From Devosia sp. (GTDB taxonomy: Bacteria; Pseudomonadota; Alphaproteobacteria; Rhizobiales; Devosiaceae), in contig NZ_JAGIAW010000007.1 in the NCBI RefSeq assembly GCF_017744655.1, forward strand, positions 124,001-188,000: a stretch of 64,000 bases of DNA. Direction: 5' to 3'. The notes beneath the pieces were generated by a model, which was not told where the DNA came from, did no database searches, and saw nothing but the letters and a program-made list of their open reading frames with translations. Each line of letters opens with the position of its first letter. Position 1 is the first letter of the stretch. A program made the translations under genes and the position numbers. This document shows positions 44,235 to 56,732 of this stretch, in pieces.

Positions 44235-44317
44235 AGCACGTCAGCAATGCTGCTATAGAGCCACGGGCCAATGCGCCTCCCGCCAAAAGAAAATCTCTTG
44301 ATCCACGAGCCCTTGCC

Positions 44318-45301
44318 ATGACCGAGTTCACCAATCTGCCCGACACCGAATACAAGGCCCGCGAGCTTTTCGGCATCGATACCGATATGGTGGTCAAGGG
44401 CTACAAAGAGCGTACCGACCACGTACCGCCGATCGATCCGGATTACCTCTTCGACCGAAACACCACGCTCGCGATTCTGGCTGGCTTTGCCTATAACCGC
44501 CGCGTCATGGTCCAAGGCTATCACGGCACCGGCAAGTCCACCCATATCGAGCAGGTTGCTGCCCGCCTCAACTGGCCGCTGGTCCGCGTCAATCTCGATA
44601 GCCATGTGTCGCGTATCGATCTCGTCGGCAAGGACGCCATCGTCCTCAAGGACGGCAAGCAGATCACCGAATTCCGTGACGGCATTCTGCCCTGGGCTGT
44701 GCAGAACAATATCGCCCTGGTCTTTGACGAATACGACGCCGGCCGCCCGGACGTGATGTTCGTGATCCAGCGCGTGCTCGAACAGTCGGGCCGCCTGACG
44801 CTCCTCGATCAGAACCGCGTCATCGTGCCCCACCCGGCCTTCCGCCTGTTCTCGACCACCAATACCATTGGTCTGGGTGACACCTCGGGCCTCTATCACG
44901 GCACCCAGCAGATCAACCAGGGTCAGATGGACCGCTGGAGCCTCGTCACGACGCTCAACTACCTGCCCCACGACAAGGAAGTCGGCATTGTTCTGGCCAA
45001 GAACAAAGCCTTCACCGAAACCGAAAAGGGCAAGAAGCTGGTCTCCAACATGGTGCGCCTGGCTGACCTCACCCGTTCGGCCTTCATCAATGGCGATCTT
45101 TCGACCGTCATGTCGCCGCGCTCGGTCATCACCTGGGGCGAAAACACCCAGATTTTTGGCGGCGACGTCGGCTTTGCCTTCCGCCTGACCTTCCTCAACA
45201 AGTGCGACGAACTCGAACGCCCCGTGGTTGCCGAGTTCTACCAGCGCGTGTTCGGCGAAGATCTGCCCGAATCCTCGGCCAATCTGGCGGTCACGGCTTA
45301 A
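44318..45301 (+). CDS. cobS: Cobaltochelatase subunit CobS
   Basis: AAA+ ATPase of the aerobic cobaltochelatase CobNST, which inserts cobalt into hydrogenobyrinate diamide. 327 residues: Walker [10 protein letters not shown] (67-75), Walker [13 protein letters not shown], sensor [19 protein letters not shown]. Complete. cobT follows, but only after a methyltransferase gene. No cobN is in the window. Confidence 0.95.
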   Translation: MTEFTNLPDTEYKARELFGIDTDMVVKGYKERTDHVPPIDPDYLFDRNTTLAILAGFAYNRRVMVQGYHGTGKSTHIEQVAARLNWPLVRVNLDSHVSRIDLVGKDAIVLKDGKQITEFRDGILPWAVQNNIALVFDEYDAGRPDVMFVIQRVLEQSGRLTLLDQNRVIVPHPAFRLFSTTNTIGLGDTSGLYHGTQQINQGQMDRWSLVTTLNYLPHDKEVGIVLAKNKAFTETEKGKKLVSNMVRLADLTRSAFINGDLSTVMSPRSVITWGENTQIFGGDVGFAFRLTFLNKCDELERPVVAEFYQRVFGEDLPESSANLAVTA

Positions 45302-45308
45302 TAGAAGG

Positions 45309-45428
45309 CCCCCTCACCCGCCGCTTTGCGGCGACCTCTACCCCAAGGGAGAGGTGGGTGGTTGCCAAAGTCGCGCAGCGACACCTCTCCCTCCGGGGGA
45401 GAGGTCGGCCCGCAGGGCCGGATGAGGG
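45309..45428. repeat. Family 4 intergenic repeat
   Basis: CCCCCTCACCCGCCGCTTTG with GCGGCGACCTCTACCC, then ACCTCTCCCTCCGGGGGAGA and GGGCCGGATGAGGG in the opposite order. It fills the gap between cobS and the methyltransferase gene. Confidence 0.75.
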
Positions 45429-45457
45429 AGCCTTTTCCTACAACAGGAACCATCCCC

Positions 45458-46198
45458 ATGGCCCAGAACATCTATGATGATGCGACCTTCTTTGAAGGCT
45501 ACAGCCAGTTTCCGCGATCGGCCCAGGGGCTTGCCGCTGCTGCCGAATGGCCGCACCTGCGCGCCATGCTGCCGCCCATGGCGGGCCTCAATGTTCTCGA
45601 TCTCGGCTGCGGCTTTGGCTATTTCGCCCGCTGGGCCGTGGCCGAAGGCGCCGCGCATGTGACCGGCCTGGATCTCTCGGAAAAGATGCTGACCGAAGCA
45701 GAAAAGAACTGCGCCGGCCTGCCGGTGACCCTGGCCCGCGCCGATCTCGAAACCGCTGATCTCGGCACCGACCAATTCGACCTGGTCTTTTCTTCGCTCG
45801 CCGTCCACTACCTCGCCGATTTCGACGCGTTCCTCGCCCGCGTGCGAAAAGCCGTTCGCGACGACGGTCGCTTCGTCTTTTCCATGGAGCACCCGGTTTT
45901 CGCCGCTCGCGCCAATCCCGAATTCGTCACCGATGCCAGCGGCCGGCAGGTCGCGGCCATTGCCGAATATCTTCGCGAGGGCGAACGCCGCACCAATTGG
46001 ATCGCGGACAATATCGTAAAATATCATCGCCTGATCTCGACCACGATCATGGCTCTCAAGCGCGCCGGCTTCGAGCTCGACGCCATTGAGGAATGGGCCG
46101 CGAGCGACGATGATATCGCTGCCCATCCCGAATGGGAGAAGGAACGCTACGAGCCCATGTTCCTGCTCTTCGCCACACACGCGGCCCCCAAGCCCTAA
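45458..46198 (+). CDS. Class I SAM-dependent methyltransferase
   Basis: 246 residues from the ATG at 45458. SAM-binding motif I VLDLGCGFGYFARW, motif II HVTGLDLSEKM, post I FDLVFSSLAVHYLADF and late FSMEHPVFAARA. It resembles the ubiquinone/biotin-type small-molecule methyltransferases of the UbiE group. It interrupts cobS and cobT; whether it acts on a corrinoid is not shown. Ends 12 bases before cobT. Confidence 0.9.
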   Translation: MAQNIYDDATFFEGYSQFPRSAQGLAAAAEWPHLRAMLPPMAGLNVLDLGCGFGYFARWAVAEGAAHVTGLDLSEKMLTEAEKNCAGLPVTLARADLETADLGTDQFDLVFSSLAVHYLADFDAFLARVRKAVRDDGRFVFSMEHPVFAARANPEFVTDASGRQVAAIAEYLREGERRTNWIADNIVKYHRLISTTIMALKRAGFELDAIEEWAASDDDIAAHPEWEKERYEPMFLLFATHAAPKP

Positions 46199-46210
46199 CG
46201 GTATCCAATC

Positions 46211-48097
46211 ATGGCACAGCCCCCGCGCAGCAAGCCCAACAAGCCCGACCAGACCCAGGCCTTCAAATCGGCCATGGGCGCAACGGTCCGCGCCATCGGT
46301 GCCAAGCCCGAGCTTGAGGTTACCTTCACCGCCGACCGGCCGTTGCTGACGTCTGACAAGGCGCGCCTTGCCAATCTGCCGCGCCTCCCCACCAAGCGCG
46401 ACATCGCCATTGCCCGCGGCCAGGGCGACGCCATGGCCATGCGCCTCGCTAGCCACGACCCCGACACGCACCGCAAGCGTTCACCCATGGACCCGCAGGC
46501 CCGCGCCGCCTTCGATGCGCTGGAGCAGGCCCGCGTCGAGAGCCTCGGCGTCATCCGCATGCCCGGCATGTCCGGCAACATCCACGAAATGCTGGAAGAC
46601 CGCCTCTTCCGCGCCAATTTCGCCGAAGTCGACGACAAGAACGAAGCCCCGCTTGCCGAAGCGCTTGGCCTGATGCTGCGCGAGAAGCTCGCTGGTGTCC
46701 CCGTGCCGCCCTCGGGCCATGCGCTGGTCGATCTCTGGCGCAAGGAAATCGAAGCCAAGGCTTCCACGTCAATCGACAAGCTGCTTTCGACCTATGAGAA
46801 CCAGGAAGAGTTCTCCAAGGCCGTAAAGGCCGTGCTGCGCGACCTCAACCTCATCGCCGAAAGCGACATGGAAGACCCGGACGCGTCGGACGAGGATGAT
46901 GCCAACGACAGCCAGCCCGAACAGGCCCAGGGCTCCGACCAGTCGCCCGAACAGGGCGAAGGCGAGAACGAGCAGGCTGAATCGGAAGAAGACCAGCAGG
47001 CCGGTGAAAGCGAAGAAACCGGCGACGTCGAAGGCATGGAAGCCGACATGGCCGATGTCGACGACGATGCCGAGGCCGAAGCCGGCGAGGACGCGCCCAT
47101 GCCCCCGCCCGCCAAAGACGGCGGCGAGCGGCTGTCCAACCAGTTCCAGTACAAGGTCTTCACTACAAAATTCGACGAAGTGGTGAAGGCGGCCGAGCTT
47201 TGCCCGCCCGACGAACTGGACCAGTTGCGCGGTCTCCTCGACAAGCAACTGGAAAACCTCGCCGGCGCCGTGGCGCGCCTTGCCAACAAGCTGCAGCGCC
47301 GCCTGATGGCCAAGCAAAACCGCTCCTGGCAGTTCGATCTCGAAGAGGGCCTGCTCGACACTGCCCGCCTCACCCGCGTCGTCACCGACCCCATGCAGGC
47401 CCTCAGCTTCAAGGTCGAGAACGACACAGATTTCCGCGACACCATCGTCACGCTGCTGATCGACAATTCCGGCTCTATGCGCGGTCGGCCGATCACCATC
47501 GCGGCCATCTGCGGCGATATCCTCGCCCGTACGCTCGAGCGCTGCGGCGTCAAGGTCGAAATCCTCGGCTTCACGACCCGCGCCTGGAAGGGCGGCAAGT
47601 CCCGCGAGGCATGGCTCGAAGCCAATCGCCCGGCCAATCCCGGCCGCGTCAATGACGTGCGCCACATCATCTACAAGGCCGCCGACGAGCCATGGCGCCA
47701 TGCGCGCCGCAATCTCGGCCTGATGATGCGCGAAGGGCTCCTCAAGGAAAACATCGACGGCGAAGCCCTCGAATGGGCGCGCAAGCGCCTGATGGCCCGC
47801 CCCGAACAGCGCCGCATCATGATGGTGATCTCGGACGGTGCGCCGGTCGACGACTCGACGCAGTCGGTCAATGCCGGCAACTATCTCGAAGCGCACCTGC
47901 GGCAGGTCATTGAAGACATCGAAACCCGCTCGCCGATCCAGCTCGTCGCCGTGGGCATCGGCCACGACGTGACGCGCTATTATCGCCGCGCCGTGACCCT
48001 CCTCGATGCCGAGGAACTGGCCGGTGCCCTCACCGACGAATTGGCTGCGCTTTTCGATGAAGAAATGCCCGGCCCCGCAAGGCGGCGCGGTCGCTGA
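46211..48097 (+). CDS. cobT: Cobaltochelatase subunit CobT
   Basis: VWA-domain partner of CobS. 628 residues: an N-terminal helical region, a very acidic stretch (about 218-300, Glu/Asp/Gln-rich) and a C-terminal von Willebrand A domain with the metal site [11 protein letters not shown] (418-422 for DNSGS). Complete and of normal size. The following gene starts inside its stop codon (TGATG). Confidence 0.95.
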   Translation: MAQPPRSKPNKPDQTQAFKSAMGATVRAIGAKPELEVTFTADRPLLTSDKARLANLPRLPTKRDIAIARGQGDAMAMRLASHDPDTHRKRSPMDPQARAAFDALEQARVESLGVIRMPGMSGNIHEMLEDRLFRANFAEVDDKNEAPLAEALGLMLREKLAGVPVPPSGHALVDLWRKEIEAKASTSIDKLLSTYENQEEFSKAVKAVLRDLNLIAESDMEDPDASDEDDANDSQPEQAQGSDQSPEQGEGENEQAESEEDQQAGESEETGDVEGMEADMADVDDDAEAEAGEDAPMPPPAKDGGERLSNQFQYKVFTTKFDEVVKAAELCPPDELDQLRGLLDKQLENLAGAVARLANKLQRRLMAKQNRSWQFDLEEGLLDTARLTRVVTDPMQALSFKVENDTDFRDTIVTLLIDNSGSMRGRPITIAAICGDILARTLERCGVKVEILGFTTRAWKGGKSREAWLEANRPANPGRVNDVRHIIYKAADEPWRHARRNLGLMMREGLLKENIDGEALEWARKRLMARPEQRRIMMVISDGAPVDDSTQSVNAGNYLEAHLRQVIEDIETRSPIQLVAVGIGHDVTRYYRRAVTLLDAEELAGALTDELAALFDEEMPGPARRRGR

Positions 48098-49086
48098 TGT
48101 TCCGGCGCTGGGCCCCGATAGCCTTCGTTGCGCTATTCGCCCAGCCCGCTCTGGCGGTCGACGTCACCGTGACGTCGGCCCAGGTCTCCCGCTTCAAAGG
48201 CGTCGGGCTCGATGAACCAATCGGCCCACTGATCTTTCGCGGCGGCCTGACGCTCCAGTCGCAGGACGACATGTTCGGTGGCCTATCGAGCGTCACCGTG
48301 ACCGGCCCCGACCAGAACATCGCCTTCGTCACCGATCGCGGCCAGTTCGTCTCCGGAAAACTCGCCTATGACCAAAACGATCGCCTGCTGAGCCTGATCG
48401 GGGTCACCATGGACCCCATCCAGAACTCGGGTGGCCAACCCCTGCCCCGCCAGTTTGCGAGGGATGCCGAGGGCATGGACACGGTTTTTCGCGATGGCCT
48501 GCCTGCCGCGGTCCGCGTGAGCTTTGAAAATCTCACCCGCGTCGCCGATTTCGCCATCACCGAGGGCCGCCCCGGCGGCCCGGCGCGCGAAATTACCATT
48601 CCCGATTGGCTGACGGATTTGAGGACCAACAAATCCCTCGAAGCCATCTGCATCGCCCCACCCGCATCGCCCATTGCCGGCTCGACCCTGCTCCTGACCG
48701 AAGAAGCGCTCGACGAAAACGGCAATCACCGCGGCCATTTTCTGGGACAGAACGACAAGGGCCCGGTGACCTATGTCAATTCGCCCGTGGTCAACCCCAC
48801 CGACTGCGCCTTCCTGCCCAATGGCGATCTGCTGGTCCTCGAGCGCGGCGTCGCCCTCTTCAGCTTCGTCATGAACCTGCGCCGCGTTCCGGCGGCAGAA
48901 GTGCGCCCCGGCAATCCCATGCAAGGCGAGCTTTTGCTATCTGCCGAAGGCGCGGAGATCGACAACATGGAGTCGATCATGGTGCACACGACCCCAGGCG
49001 GCGAGACCCGCATCCTCATCGGCTCCGACAACAACTTTAATGACTGGCAGCGGCAATTGCTGTTGGAGTTTTCGCTGGTGGAGTGA
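48097..49086 (+). CDS. Exported esterase-like / phytase-like protein
   Basis: 329 residues with a signal peptide ([21 protein letters not shown]) and the esterase-like activity of phytase fold (PF13449 type): SRFKGVGLDEP, GLSSVTVTGPD, IAFVTDRGQFVSGKLAY, and AEGAEIDNMESIMVHTTPGG. Periplasmic beta-propeller-like enzyme; substrate unknown. It shares one base with cobT and sits beside it in many relatives. Confidence 0.9.
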   Translation: MFRRWAPIAFVALFAQPALAVDVTVTSAQVSRFKGVGLDEPIGPLIFRGGLTLQSQDDMFGGLSSVTVTGPDQNIAFVTDRGQFVSGKLAYDQNDRLLSLIGVTMDPIQNSGGQPLPRQFARDAEGMDTVFRDGLPAAVRVSFENLTRVADFAITEGRPGGPAREITIPDWLTDLRTNKSLEAICIAPPASPIAGSTLLLTEEALDENGNHRGHFLGQNDKGPVTYVNSPVVNPTDCAFLPNGDLLVLERGVALFSFVMNLRRVPAAEVRPGNPMQGELLLSAEGAEIDNMESIMVHTTPGGETRILIGSDNNFNDWQRQLLLEFSLVE

Positions 49087-49133
49087 CGCTCCAGCCATCC
49101 CCATCCACCGCCAAGCTGCACGGTAGATCCCAT

Positions 49134-49209
49134 ACCCCTCATCCCAACCGAATTCGCGAACGCGAATTCGGTGACCCTTCGGGCACCTTCTCCCGCAAGG
49201 GGAGAAGGG
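49134..49209. repeat. Family 4 intergenic repeat with a nested hairpin
   Basis: ACCCCTCATCCCAA, then the perfect hairpin CCGAATTCGCG-AA-CGCGAATTCGG (49148-49171), then CCCTTCGGGCACCTTCTCCC and GGGGAGAAGG. The nested hairpin differs from that in the 29146 copy, so this family tolerates different hairpins in the same place. Confidence 0.75.
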
Positions 49210-49232
49210 AGATCGAGTGTGGGGAAAGCTCA

Positions 49233-49264
49233 AAACAAAAAGGGCCCCGGTTTCCCGGAGCCCC
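49233..49264 (-). terminator. Rho-independent terminator after secA
   Basis: Minus strand GGGCTCCGG-GAAA-CCGGGGCCC followed by TTTTTGTTTTG. Confidence 0.9.
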
Positions 49265-49287
49265 AAAATTCCAAAACCCAAAACGCC

Positions 49288-51990
<2,703 letters not shown>

Positions 51991-52437
51991 TCGTGTCATC
52001 CTTTTGCATTCAGTGGCGTGGCGAAAGGGGCGGGCGGCTTGCACTAAAGCGTTTTCAAGAAGAAGTGTTGACCACTTTTCGAAAACGCTGGGGGCGCCAG
52101 CGGCCCATCTCGCCTCGTCACAACTTCTAGGAAGCCCTTTTGGCTCCCCGTGTGGATTGATCCGTGGAGGACATTGGGCCAATGCGGCAACCATGCTCCA
52201 CGCTTTGAAAAAGCGGCTGAGATGTAAGAGTGAGGGGGTGTCTTGTCAATGTTGGCGAAATGGGCGACACCTCAAGCGCACGGCGGATGGGGCCTTCCCG
52301 AAGGCCCACCGGAACATGCCCGAAACCGGCACAATTTGGCCCCCTTGTTGTGTGAGGCACCGCACATTCTCGGGCCCGCCGCCCCGTTTGATCATGCCCG
52401 GCCCGCTTTGGACCGGCCAAGGAGATCCAGGACGTTC
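51991..52437. other. Intergenic region between secA and the PPIase gene
   Basis: Divergent promoter region of 447 bases with no convincing gene. AGCGTTTTC (52048-52056) and GAAAACGCT (52081-52089) form a perfect 9-base inverted repeat around a second hairpin AAGTG...CACTT; this resembles the dispersed AGCGTTTTC elements of Hyphomicrobiales. The rest shows nothing I can name. Confidence 0.55.
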
Positions 52438-53373
52438 ATGATGAAGCTTTCCTCGCGCCTGTTGCGCACCATCTGCCTTGCAGCACTCATCGGTGCTGCG
52501 CCTGCTGTCGGCAGCTTCGCTCAGGAAGCCCCGGCCCCGGAAGCTGCAGCACCAGCTGCGATCGCTCCTGAAACCGTCGTCGCAACCGTTGGCGGCGAAA
52601 ACATCACCGAAGCCGATCTCAGCTTTGCCGCCGAAGACCTGGCCCAGGACCTCGCGCAGATGCCGGCCGCAGAGCGTCGCGCTTTCCTGCTGCGCGTCCT
52701 CATCGACATGAAGGTCATGGCCGGCGCGGCCAAGACGGCTGGCATGGACCAGACCGAACTTTTCGCCCAGCGCCTCAAGTATCTTGAAGAACGCGCCCTG
52801 CGCCGCGCTTACTTCGCCGACGCCATTGCCGGTCAGGTGACAGAGGAAGCTGTCCGCGCTGAGTATGACGCCTTCGTCGCCCAGTTCCAGCCGCAGGAAG
52901 AAGTCCACGCCGCTCACATCCTGGTCGAAACCAAGGAAGAAGCTGACGCGATCGAGGCCGAACTCAAGGCCGGCGGCGATTTCGCCACCATCGCCCAGGA
53001 AAAGTCGATCGATCCGGGTTCAGGCGCCAATGGCGGCGACCTCGGTTTCTTCGCCAAGGGCATGATGGTTCCCGAATTCGAAACCGCCGCCTTTGCCCTC
53101 GCCAATCCCGGCGATATCTCTGAGCCGGTTCAGTCCCAGTTCGGCTGGCACATCATCAAGCTCGAAGAAAAGCGCCCGACCCAGCCGCCTGCCTTCGAAC
53201 AGGTCGCCCCGCAGATTCAGCAGCAGGTGCTGATGCGCGTCTTCAACGAAAAGGTCGAGGAATTGATGGCCGGCGTGACCATCGACGTCACCGATCCCGC
53301 GCTCAAGGCCACCATGGACGCTCAGGACGCAGCCCAGGCTACTCCCGCTGAAGGCGAAGCGGCCCAGCAGTAA
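52438..53373 (+). CDS. Periplasmic peptidyl-prolyl isomerase, parvulin type
   Basis: 311 residues from the ATG at 52438 (an ATG follows directly at 52441). Signal peptide ending SFAQ, a short Ala/Pro linker, an N-terminal SurA-like helical part, and the parvulin domain at about 158-250 (EEVHAAHILVETKEEADAIE, SIDPGSGANGGDLGFF, FGWHIIKLEEKRP). Assists folding of exported proteins. The secA-PPIase-argJ order is conserved in relatives. Confidence 0.93.
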   Translation: MMKLSSRLLRTICLAALIGAAPAVGSFAQEAPAPEAAAPAAIAPETVVATVGGENITEADLSFAAEDLAQDLAQMPAAERRAFLLRVLIDMKVMAGAAKTAGMDQTELFAQRLKYLEERALRRAYFADAIAGQVTEEAVRAEYDAFVAQFQPQEEVHAAHILVETKEEADAIEAELKAGGDFATIAQEKSIDPGSGANGGDLGFFAKGMMVPEFETAAFALANPGDISEPVQSQFGWHIIKLEEKRPTQPPAFEQVAPQIQQQVLMRVFNEKVEELMAGVTIDVTDPALKATMDAQDAAQATPAEGEAAQQ

Positions 53374-53394
53374 GTTTTGGGTTTTTGGATTTTG

Positions 53395-53426
53395 GGCCAC
53401 CCGGTTTCGATCGGGTGGCCTTTTTG
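53395..53426 (+). terminator. Rho-independent terminator after the PPIase gene
   Basis: GGCCACCCG / CGGGTGGCC stem followed by TTTTTG. Confidence 0.92.
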
Positions 53427-53449
53427 TTTTGGGGGTCTGGCGCTTGCCG

Positions 53450-53495
53450 ACACCCCTCCCAGCCTCCCCATCAAGGGGGAGGCTGGGAGGGGTGG
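53450..53495. repeat. C-rich/G-rich hairpin repeat, family 3
   Basis: CACCCCTCCCAGCCTCCCC, ATCAA loop, GGGGGAGGCTGGGAGGGGTG: a nearly perfect 19-pair stem. Related to the pair at 23495-23613. Confidence 0.75.
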
Positions 53496-53512
53496 AGCCC
53501 CGCGAACCAGCG

Positions 53513-54154
53513 CTACCCCTTGGCCTTATACCCCGCACAGCCCATCAACACCCCATCGACCACCCCGTCGATGACCTTCATGGCCTCATCGACCCGCCCA
53601 ATAAGAAGCTGGTGCCAGGCGAAGGACACGATCATGTCGACGATCAAATCCCCATCGACATCTGCCGCCACCTCGCCGCGCGCCTTGGCGCGGTCCACAA
53701 TCACCGCCGTCGCCTTCTTGCGCTCGGCCTGATAGGCGAACAGCACCGCAGCCGCGTCGGGATCGCTCTGCGCCTCGGCAATGATCGCGCGATAGACCAC
53801 GCCGCAAAGGCTGTCTTTCCAGAACCCCAGCAGGTGGTTTTCGAGTAGCGAAATAAGGTCGCCCCGCAGCGAGCCGGTGTCGGGAAAACCGCGCGCATTC
53901 TTGAAGCGCTGATAAACATCGAGCATCAGCGCAGTCCGATTGGGCCACCAGCGATAGATCGTTGGTTTCCCCGCCCGCGCACGACGGGCCACCGCCTCGA
54001 TGGAAAAGCCGCCAATGCCGCTTTCCTTCAGCACGGCCTCGGCCGCATCGAGAATGGCTTCCTGGCTCGCGGGATTCCGTCGCGCGCCGATAGAGCGGCG
54101 GGCGCCATCGTCTATGTCTTCAGTGCTCGTTTCCATGCCCACAATATGGGTCAA
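53513..54154 (-). CDS. TetR-family transcriptional regulator
   Basis: 213 residues from a TTG at 54154 (GGGAG just upstream); an ATG at 54136 would shorten it by 6. The helix-turn-helix is SIEAVARRARAGKPTIYRWW (about 50-70), the rest an all-helical ligand domain. It faces the DUF2798 gene across two perfect GAAACG-N3-CGTTTC dyads, so it most likely represses both. These two genes lie between the PPIase gene and argJ, which are neighbours in relatives. Confidence 0.9.
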   Translation of the reverse strand: MTHIVGMETSTEDIDDGARRSIGARRNPASQEAILDAAEAVLKESGIGGFSIEAVARRARAGKPTIYRWWPNRTALMLDVYQRFKNARGFPDTGSLRGDLISLLENHLLGFWKDSLCGVVYRAIIAEAQSDPDAAAVLFAYQAERKKATAVIVDRAKARGEVAADVDGDLIVDMIVSFAWHQLLIGRVDEAMKVIDGVVDGVLMGCAGYKAKG

Positions 54155-54180
54155 AAGACTCCCGAAGAAAAGACTTGAAC

Positions 54181-54220
54181 GAAACGGCTCGTTTCGCTAC
54201 ATAACGAAACGTACCGTTTC
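54181..54220. promoter_or_regulatory. Double operator for the TetR regulator
   Basis: Two perfect dyads, GAAACGGCTCGTTTC (54181-54195) and GAAACGTACCGTTTC (54206-54220), same half-site GAAACG, same 3-base gap, centres 25 bases apart. They occupy the space between the divergent TetR and DUF2798 starts. Confidence 0.78.
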
Positions 54221-54233
54221 ATTAGAGGTTCAC

Positions 54234-54464
54234 ATGCCCTTCTCCGCCCGTGCCCGTATGGCCTTCCTCATGACCTTCGCCGTCTATCCCGTCGTCGTTG
54301 TCTACGCCTCCATCATCGGCGCACTCACGCCCGGCTGGGAATTCTGGCAGCGCAGCCTGATCCTGGTCCCCTTCATGGCCTCGACCATCGTCTTCTTCAT
54401 CGTCCCCTTCATCACCACCCGCTTCGGCGCTTTCATCGCCGGCAAGAAGAAGGCCGTCGCCTGA
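54234..54464 (+). CDS. DUF2798-like small membrane protein
   Basis: 76 residues from the ATG at 54234 with two membrane segments (about 8-30 and 42-65) and a Lys-rich C-terminus. The layout FLMTFAVYPVVVVYASIIG and ILVPFMASTIVFFIVPFITT fits DUF2798. AGAGG lies 8 bases before the start. Under the double TetR operator; a role in export or stress is possible but not shown. Confidence 0.8.
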   Translation: MPFSARARMAFLMTFAVYPVVVVYASIIGALTPGWEFWQRSLILVPFMASTIVFFIVPFITTRFGAFIAGKKKAVA

Positions 54465-54492
54465 TCCACACCTGACGGCCGGAAGAAGACCC

Positions 54493-54519
54493 CGTGATCC
54501 CCGCGCAAGCGGGGATTTC
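54493..54519. repeat. Family 1 palindromic repeat, decayed half copy
   Basis: GTGATCCCCGCGCAAGCGGGGAT-like: the first arm with two changes; the second arm is missing. Confidence 0.65.
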
Positions 54520-54622
54520 CTTTTCTGCGGGGAGTTTGGGTGGGAGACGGCTCAAAGCCTTGCGTCCGTCACACTCTTGGGGCACATCGAAGCACCCTCT
54601 GTCCGTTGAAGGTTCTTCTGTC

Positions 54623-55858
54623 ATGGCTGCCCATCCGGTTTCCCCGCTCGCCCCAAAATCCTATCCGGATCTGCCGGCCATCGACGGCGTGCGCTATGCC
54701 ACGGCCGAAGCCGGCATCAAGTACAAGAACCGCACCGACGTTCTGCTCATGGCTTTTGACGAAGGCACAACCGCTGCCGGCGTTCTGACACGCTCGAAGT
54801 GCTCTTCGGCCGCCGTCGACTGGTGCCGCGCCAATCTGCCGGGCGGCAAAGCCCGCGGCCTCGTCGTCAATTCGGGCAATGCCAATGCCTTTACCGGCGC
54901 CAAGGGCAAGGAAAGCGTTCAGCTCACCGCCGAATACGCCGCCAAGGCCCTCGGCTGCTCCACGAGCGAAATCTTCCTCGCCTCGACCGGCGTCATCGGC
55001 GAACCGCTCCCGGCGTCCAAATTTGCCGGCGTTCTCGACGAAGCCGCTACGCGCCTTGCCGAGACGCCCTGGATCGACCCGGCCAAGGCGATCATGACCA
55101 CCGACACCTTCCCCAAGCTTGCGGGCGCCGTGCTCGAATTCGACGATGTCGAAGTCCGGATCAACGGCATCGCCAAGGGCTCGGGCATGATCGCGCCCGA
55201 TATGGCCACCATGCTTTCCTTCGTCGTCACCGACATGCCCATCGCTGCCGACGTGCTCCAGGCTCTCCTCAGCGAGCACGTGCAGAAGAGCTTCAATTCC
55301 ATCACCGTCGACAGCGACACGTCCACGTCGGATACCCTTCTCGCCTTCGCCACCGGCAAGGCCAAGGTCGAGCCGATCACCACGCTCGAAGATCCGCGCG
55401 CAGCATTCTTCGGCGAAGCGCTCTTCGATGTCCTCTTCGAACTCGCCATTCTGACCGTTCGCGATGGCGAAGGCGCTACCAAGCAGGTCGCCGTCAATGT
55501 CGAAGGTGCCACCTCCGACGCCTCGGCCTTCCGCATCGCCAAGGCCATTGCCGACTCGCCGCTGGTGAAGACCGCCATTGCCGGCGAAGACGCCAATTGG
55601 GGCCGCGTTGTCATGGCCGTTGGCAAGGCCGGCGAACCCGCCGACCGCGACCGCCTCGCCATCCGCTTCGGCGACCTGCTGGTCGCCGAAAACGGCGAAC
55701 GCGCCACGGTCTACGACGAAGCCGCCACCTCGGCTTATATGAAGGGCGAAGAGCTGGAAGTGACCGTCTCCCTCGGCCTCGGCGAGGGCACGGCCACGGT
55801 CTATACCTGCGACCTCACCCACGGCTACATCACCATCAACGGCGACTACCGGAGCTGA
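54623..55858 (+). CDS. argJ: Bifunctional glutamate N-acetyltransferase / amino-acid acetyltransferase ArgJ
   Basis: Moves the acetyl group from N-acetylornithine to glutamate in arginine synthesis and can also use acetyl-CoA. 411 residues from the ATG at 54623. The self-cleavage site lies in [18 protein letters not shown], between Ala and the catalytic Thr. [21 protein letters not shown] and the C-terminal [11 protein letters not shown] are typical. Complete. Confidence 0.97.
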   Translation: MAAHPVSPLAPKSYPDLPAIDGVRYATAEAGIKYKNRTDVLLMAFDEGTTAAGVLTRSKCSSAAVDWCRANLPGGKARGLVVNSGNANAFTGAKGKESVQLTAEYAAKALGCSTSEIFLASTGVIGEPLPASKFAGVLDEAATRLAETPWIDPAKAIMTTDTFPKLAGAVLEFDDVEVRINGIAKGSGMIAPDMATMLSFVVTDMPIAADVLQALLSEHVQKSFNSITVDSDTSTSDTLLAFATGKAKVEPITTLEDPRAAFFGEALFDVLFELAILTVRDGEGATKQVAVNVEGATSDASAFRIAKAIADSPLVKTAIAGEDANWGRVVMAVGKAGEPADRDRLAIRFGDLLVAENGERATVYDEAATSAYMKGEELEVTVSLGLGEGTATVYTCDLTHGYITINGDYRS

Positions 55859-55883
55859 GGGCGGGCCCCTCCTTCACCCACAG

Positions 55884-55955
55884 TGTCATTCCCGCGAAAG
55901 CGGGAATCCCTGTTTGGGCACCAGAAACGGAGATCCCCGCTTTCGCGGGGATGAC
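55884..55955. repeat. Paired palindromic repeat, family 1, copy e
   Basis: GTCATTCCCGCGAAAGCGGG arm and a facing arm with CCCCGCTTTCGCGGGGATGA. It fills the gap between argJ and the GNAT gene and ends 18 bases before the GNAT start. Confidence 0.9.
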
Positions 55956-55973
55956 ACCGAGCAAAGTAACATC

Positions 55974-56732
55974 ATGACCCAATCCACCCTCCCAGACGTC
56001 GAAACCTTTGAACGCGCCGGCCTCGAAGCCTGGCCCGGCATTGAGACAAAGTGGGATGGCAACTGGGTCCGACGTGCTGCCGGCGGCTATACCAAGCGCG
56101 CCAATTCCGCCCAGTGTTTTGACCCCCATGATGATGCGGATGTGGAAGACCGTATCATCGGCGCCAGCTCCTGGCTCGTCGTGCGCGGCGTCAAACCCGT
56201 GTTCCGCATCACGCCCCTCTCTGCCCCGGCGCTCAACGAGGCGCTGGATGATGCCGGCTGGGACGAGATCGACCAGTCGCACCTCTACGCTATGCCGCTC
56301 GTGGCCCAGGAACCCGACGCGCAGGGAAAACTCCTGCCCCTCCTCGATCCCGCCTTCCTCGCCGCCCAGCAAAAGCTGCAGGGCCATGACGATGCGATGA
56401 TGGCGCGCATGAAAGCCCTGCTCGCCGTCATGACCGTGCCCGCCACCGGCATCGTCATCGAGCGCGATGGCGAACCGGTCGCCTCGGGGCTCATGGCCAT
56501 TTCCAACGGCATCGTCATCACCGGCAATGTCATCACCGACCCCAGCCGCCGCCGCCAGGGCCTCGCCGCCGCCATGATGCGCACCGGCCTCAACTGGGCC
56601 CACGAAAAGGGCGCAACAATCGCCGCCCTCAACGTCCAGGCGGATAACCCCGCCGCCAAGGCCCTCTATGCAGGCCTCGGCTACCAGCACCAATACGACT
56701 ATTCCTACCGCATTCCCGGGGCACCCAAATGA
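55974..56732 (+). CDS. GNAT-family N-acetyltransferase
   Basis: 252 residues from the ATG at 55974. The C-terminal half is a GNAT domain with the acetyl-CoA pyrophosphate loop SRRRQGLAAAMMRTGLNWA and the late NPAAKALYAGLGYQ. The N-terminal half is family-specific. Substrate unknown. The position between argJ and mutT is conserved in relatives. Its stop overlaps the mutT start in ATGA. Confidence 0.92.
   Translation: MTQSTLPDVETFERAGLEAWPGIETKWDGNWVRRAAGGYTKRANSAQCFDPHDDADVEDRIIGASSWLVVRGVKPVFRITPLSAPALNEALDDAGWDEIDQSHLYAMPLVAQEPDAQGKLLPLLDPAFLAAQQKLQGHDDAMMARMKALLAVMTVPATGIVIERDGEPVASGLMAISNGIVITGNVITDPSRRRQGLAAAMMRTGLNWAHEKGATIAALNVQADNPAAKALYAGLGYQHQYDYSYRIPGAPK

Noticed and set aside
44211-44317. 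Cobalamin riboswitch before cobS
   Set aside because: The gap is only 107 bases and shows no B12-box-like sequence.
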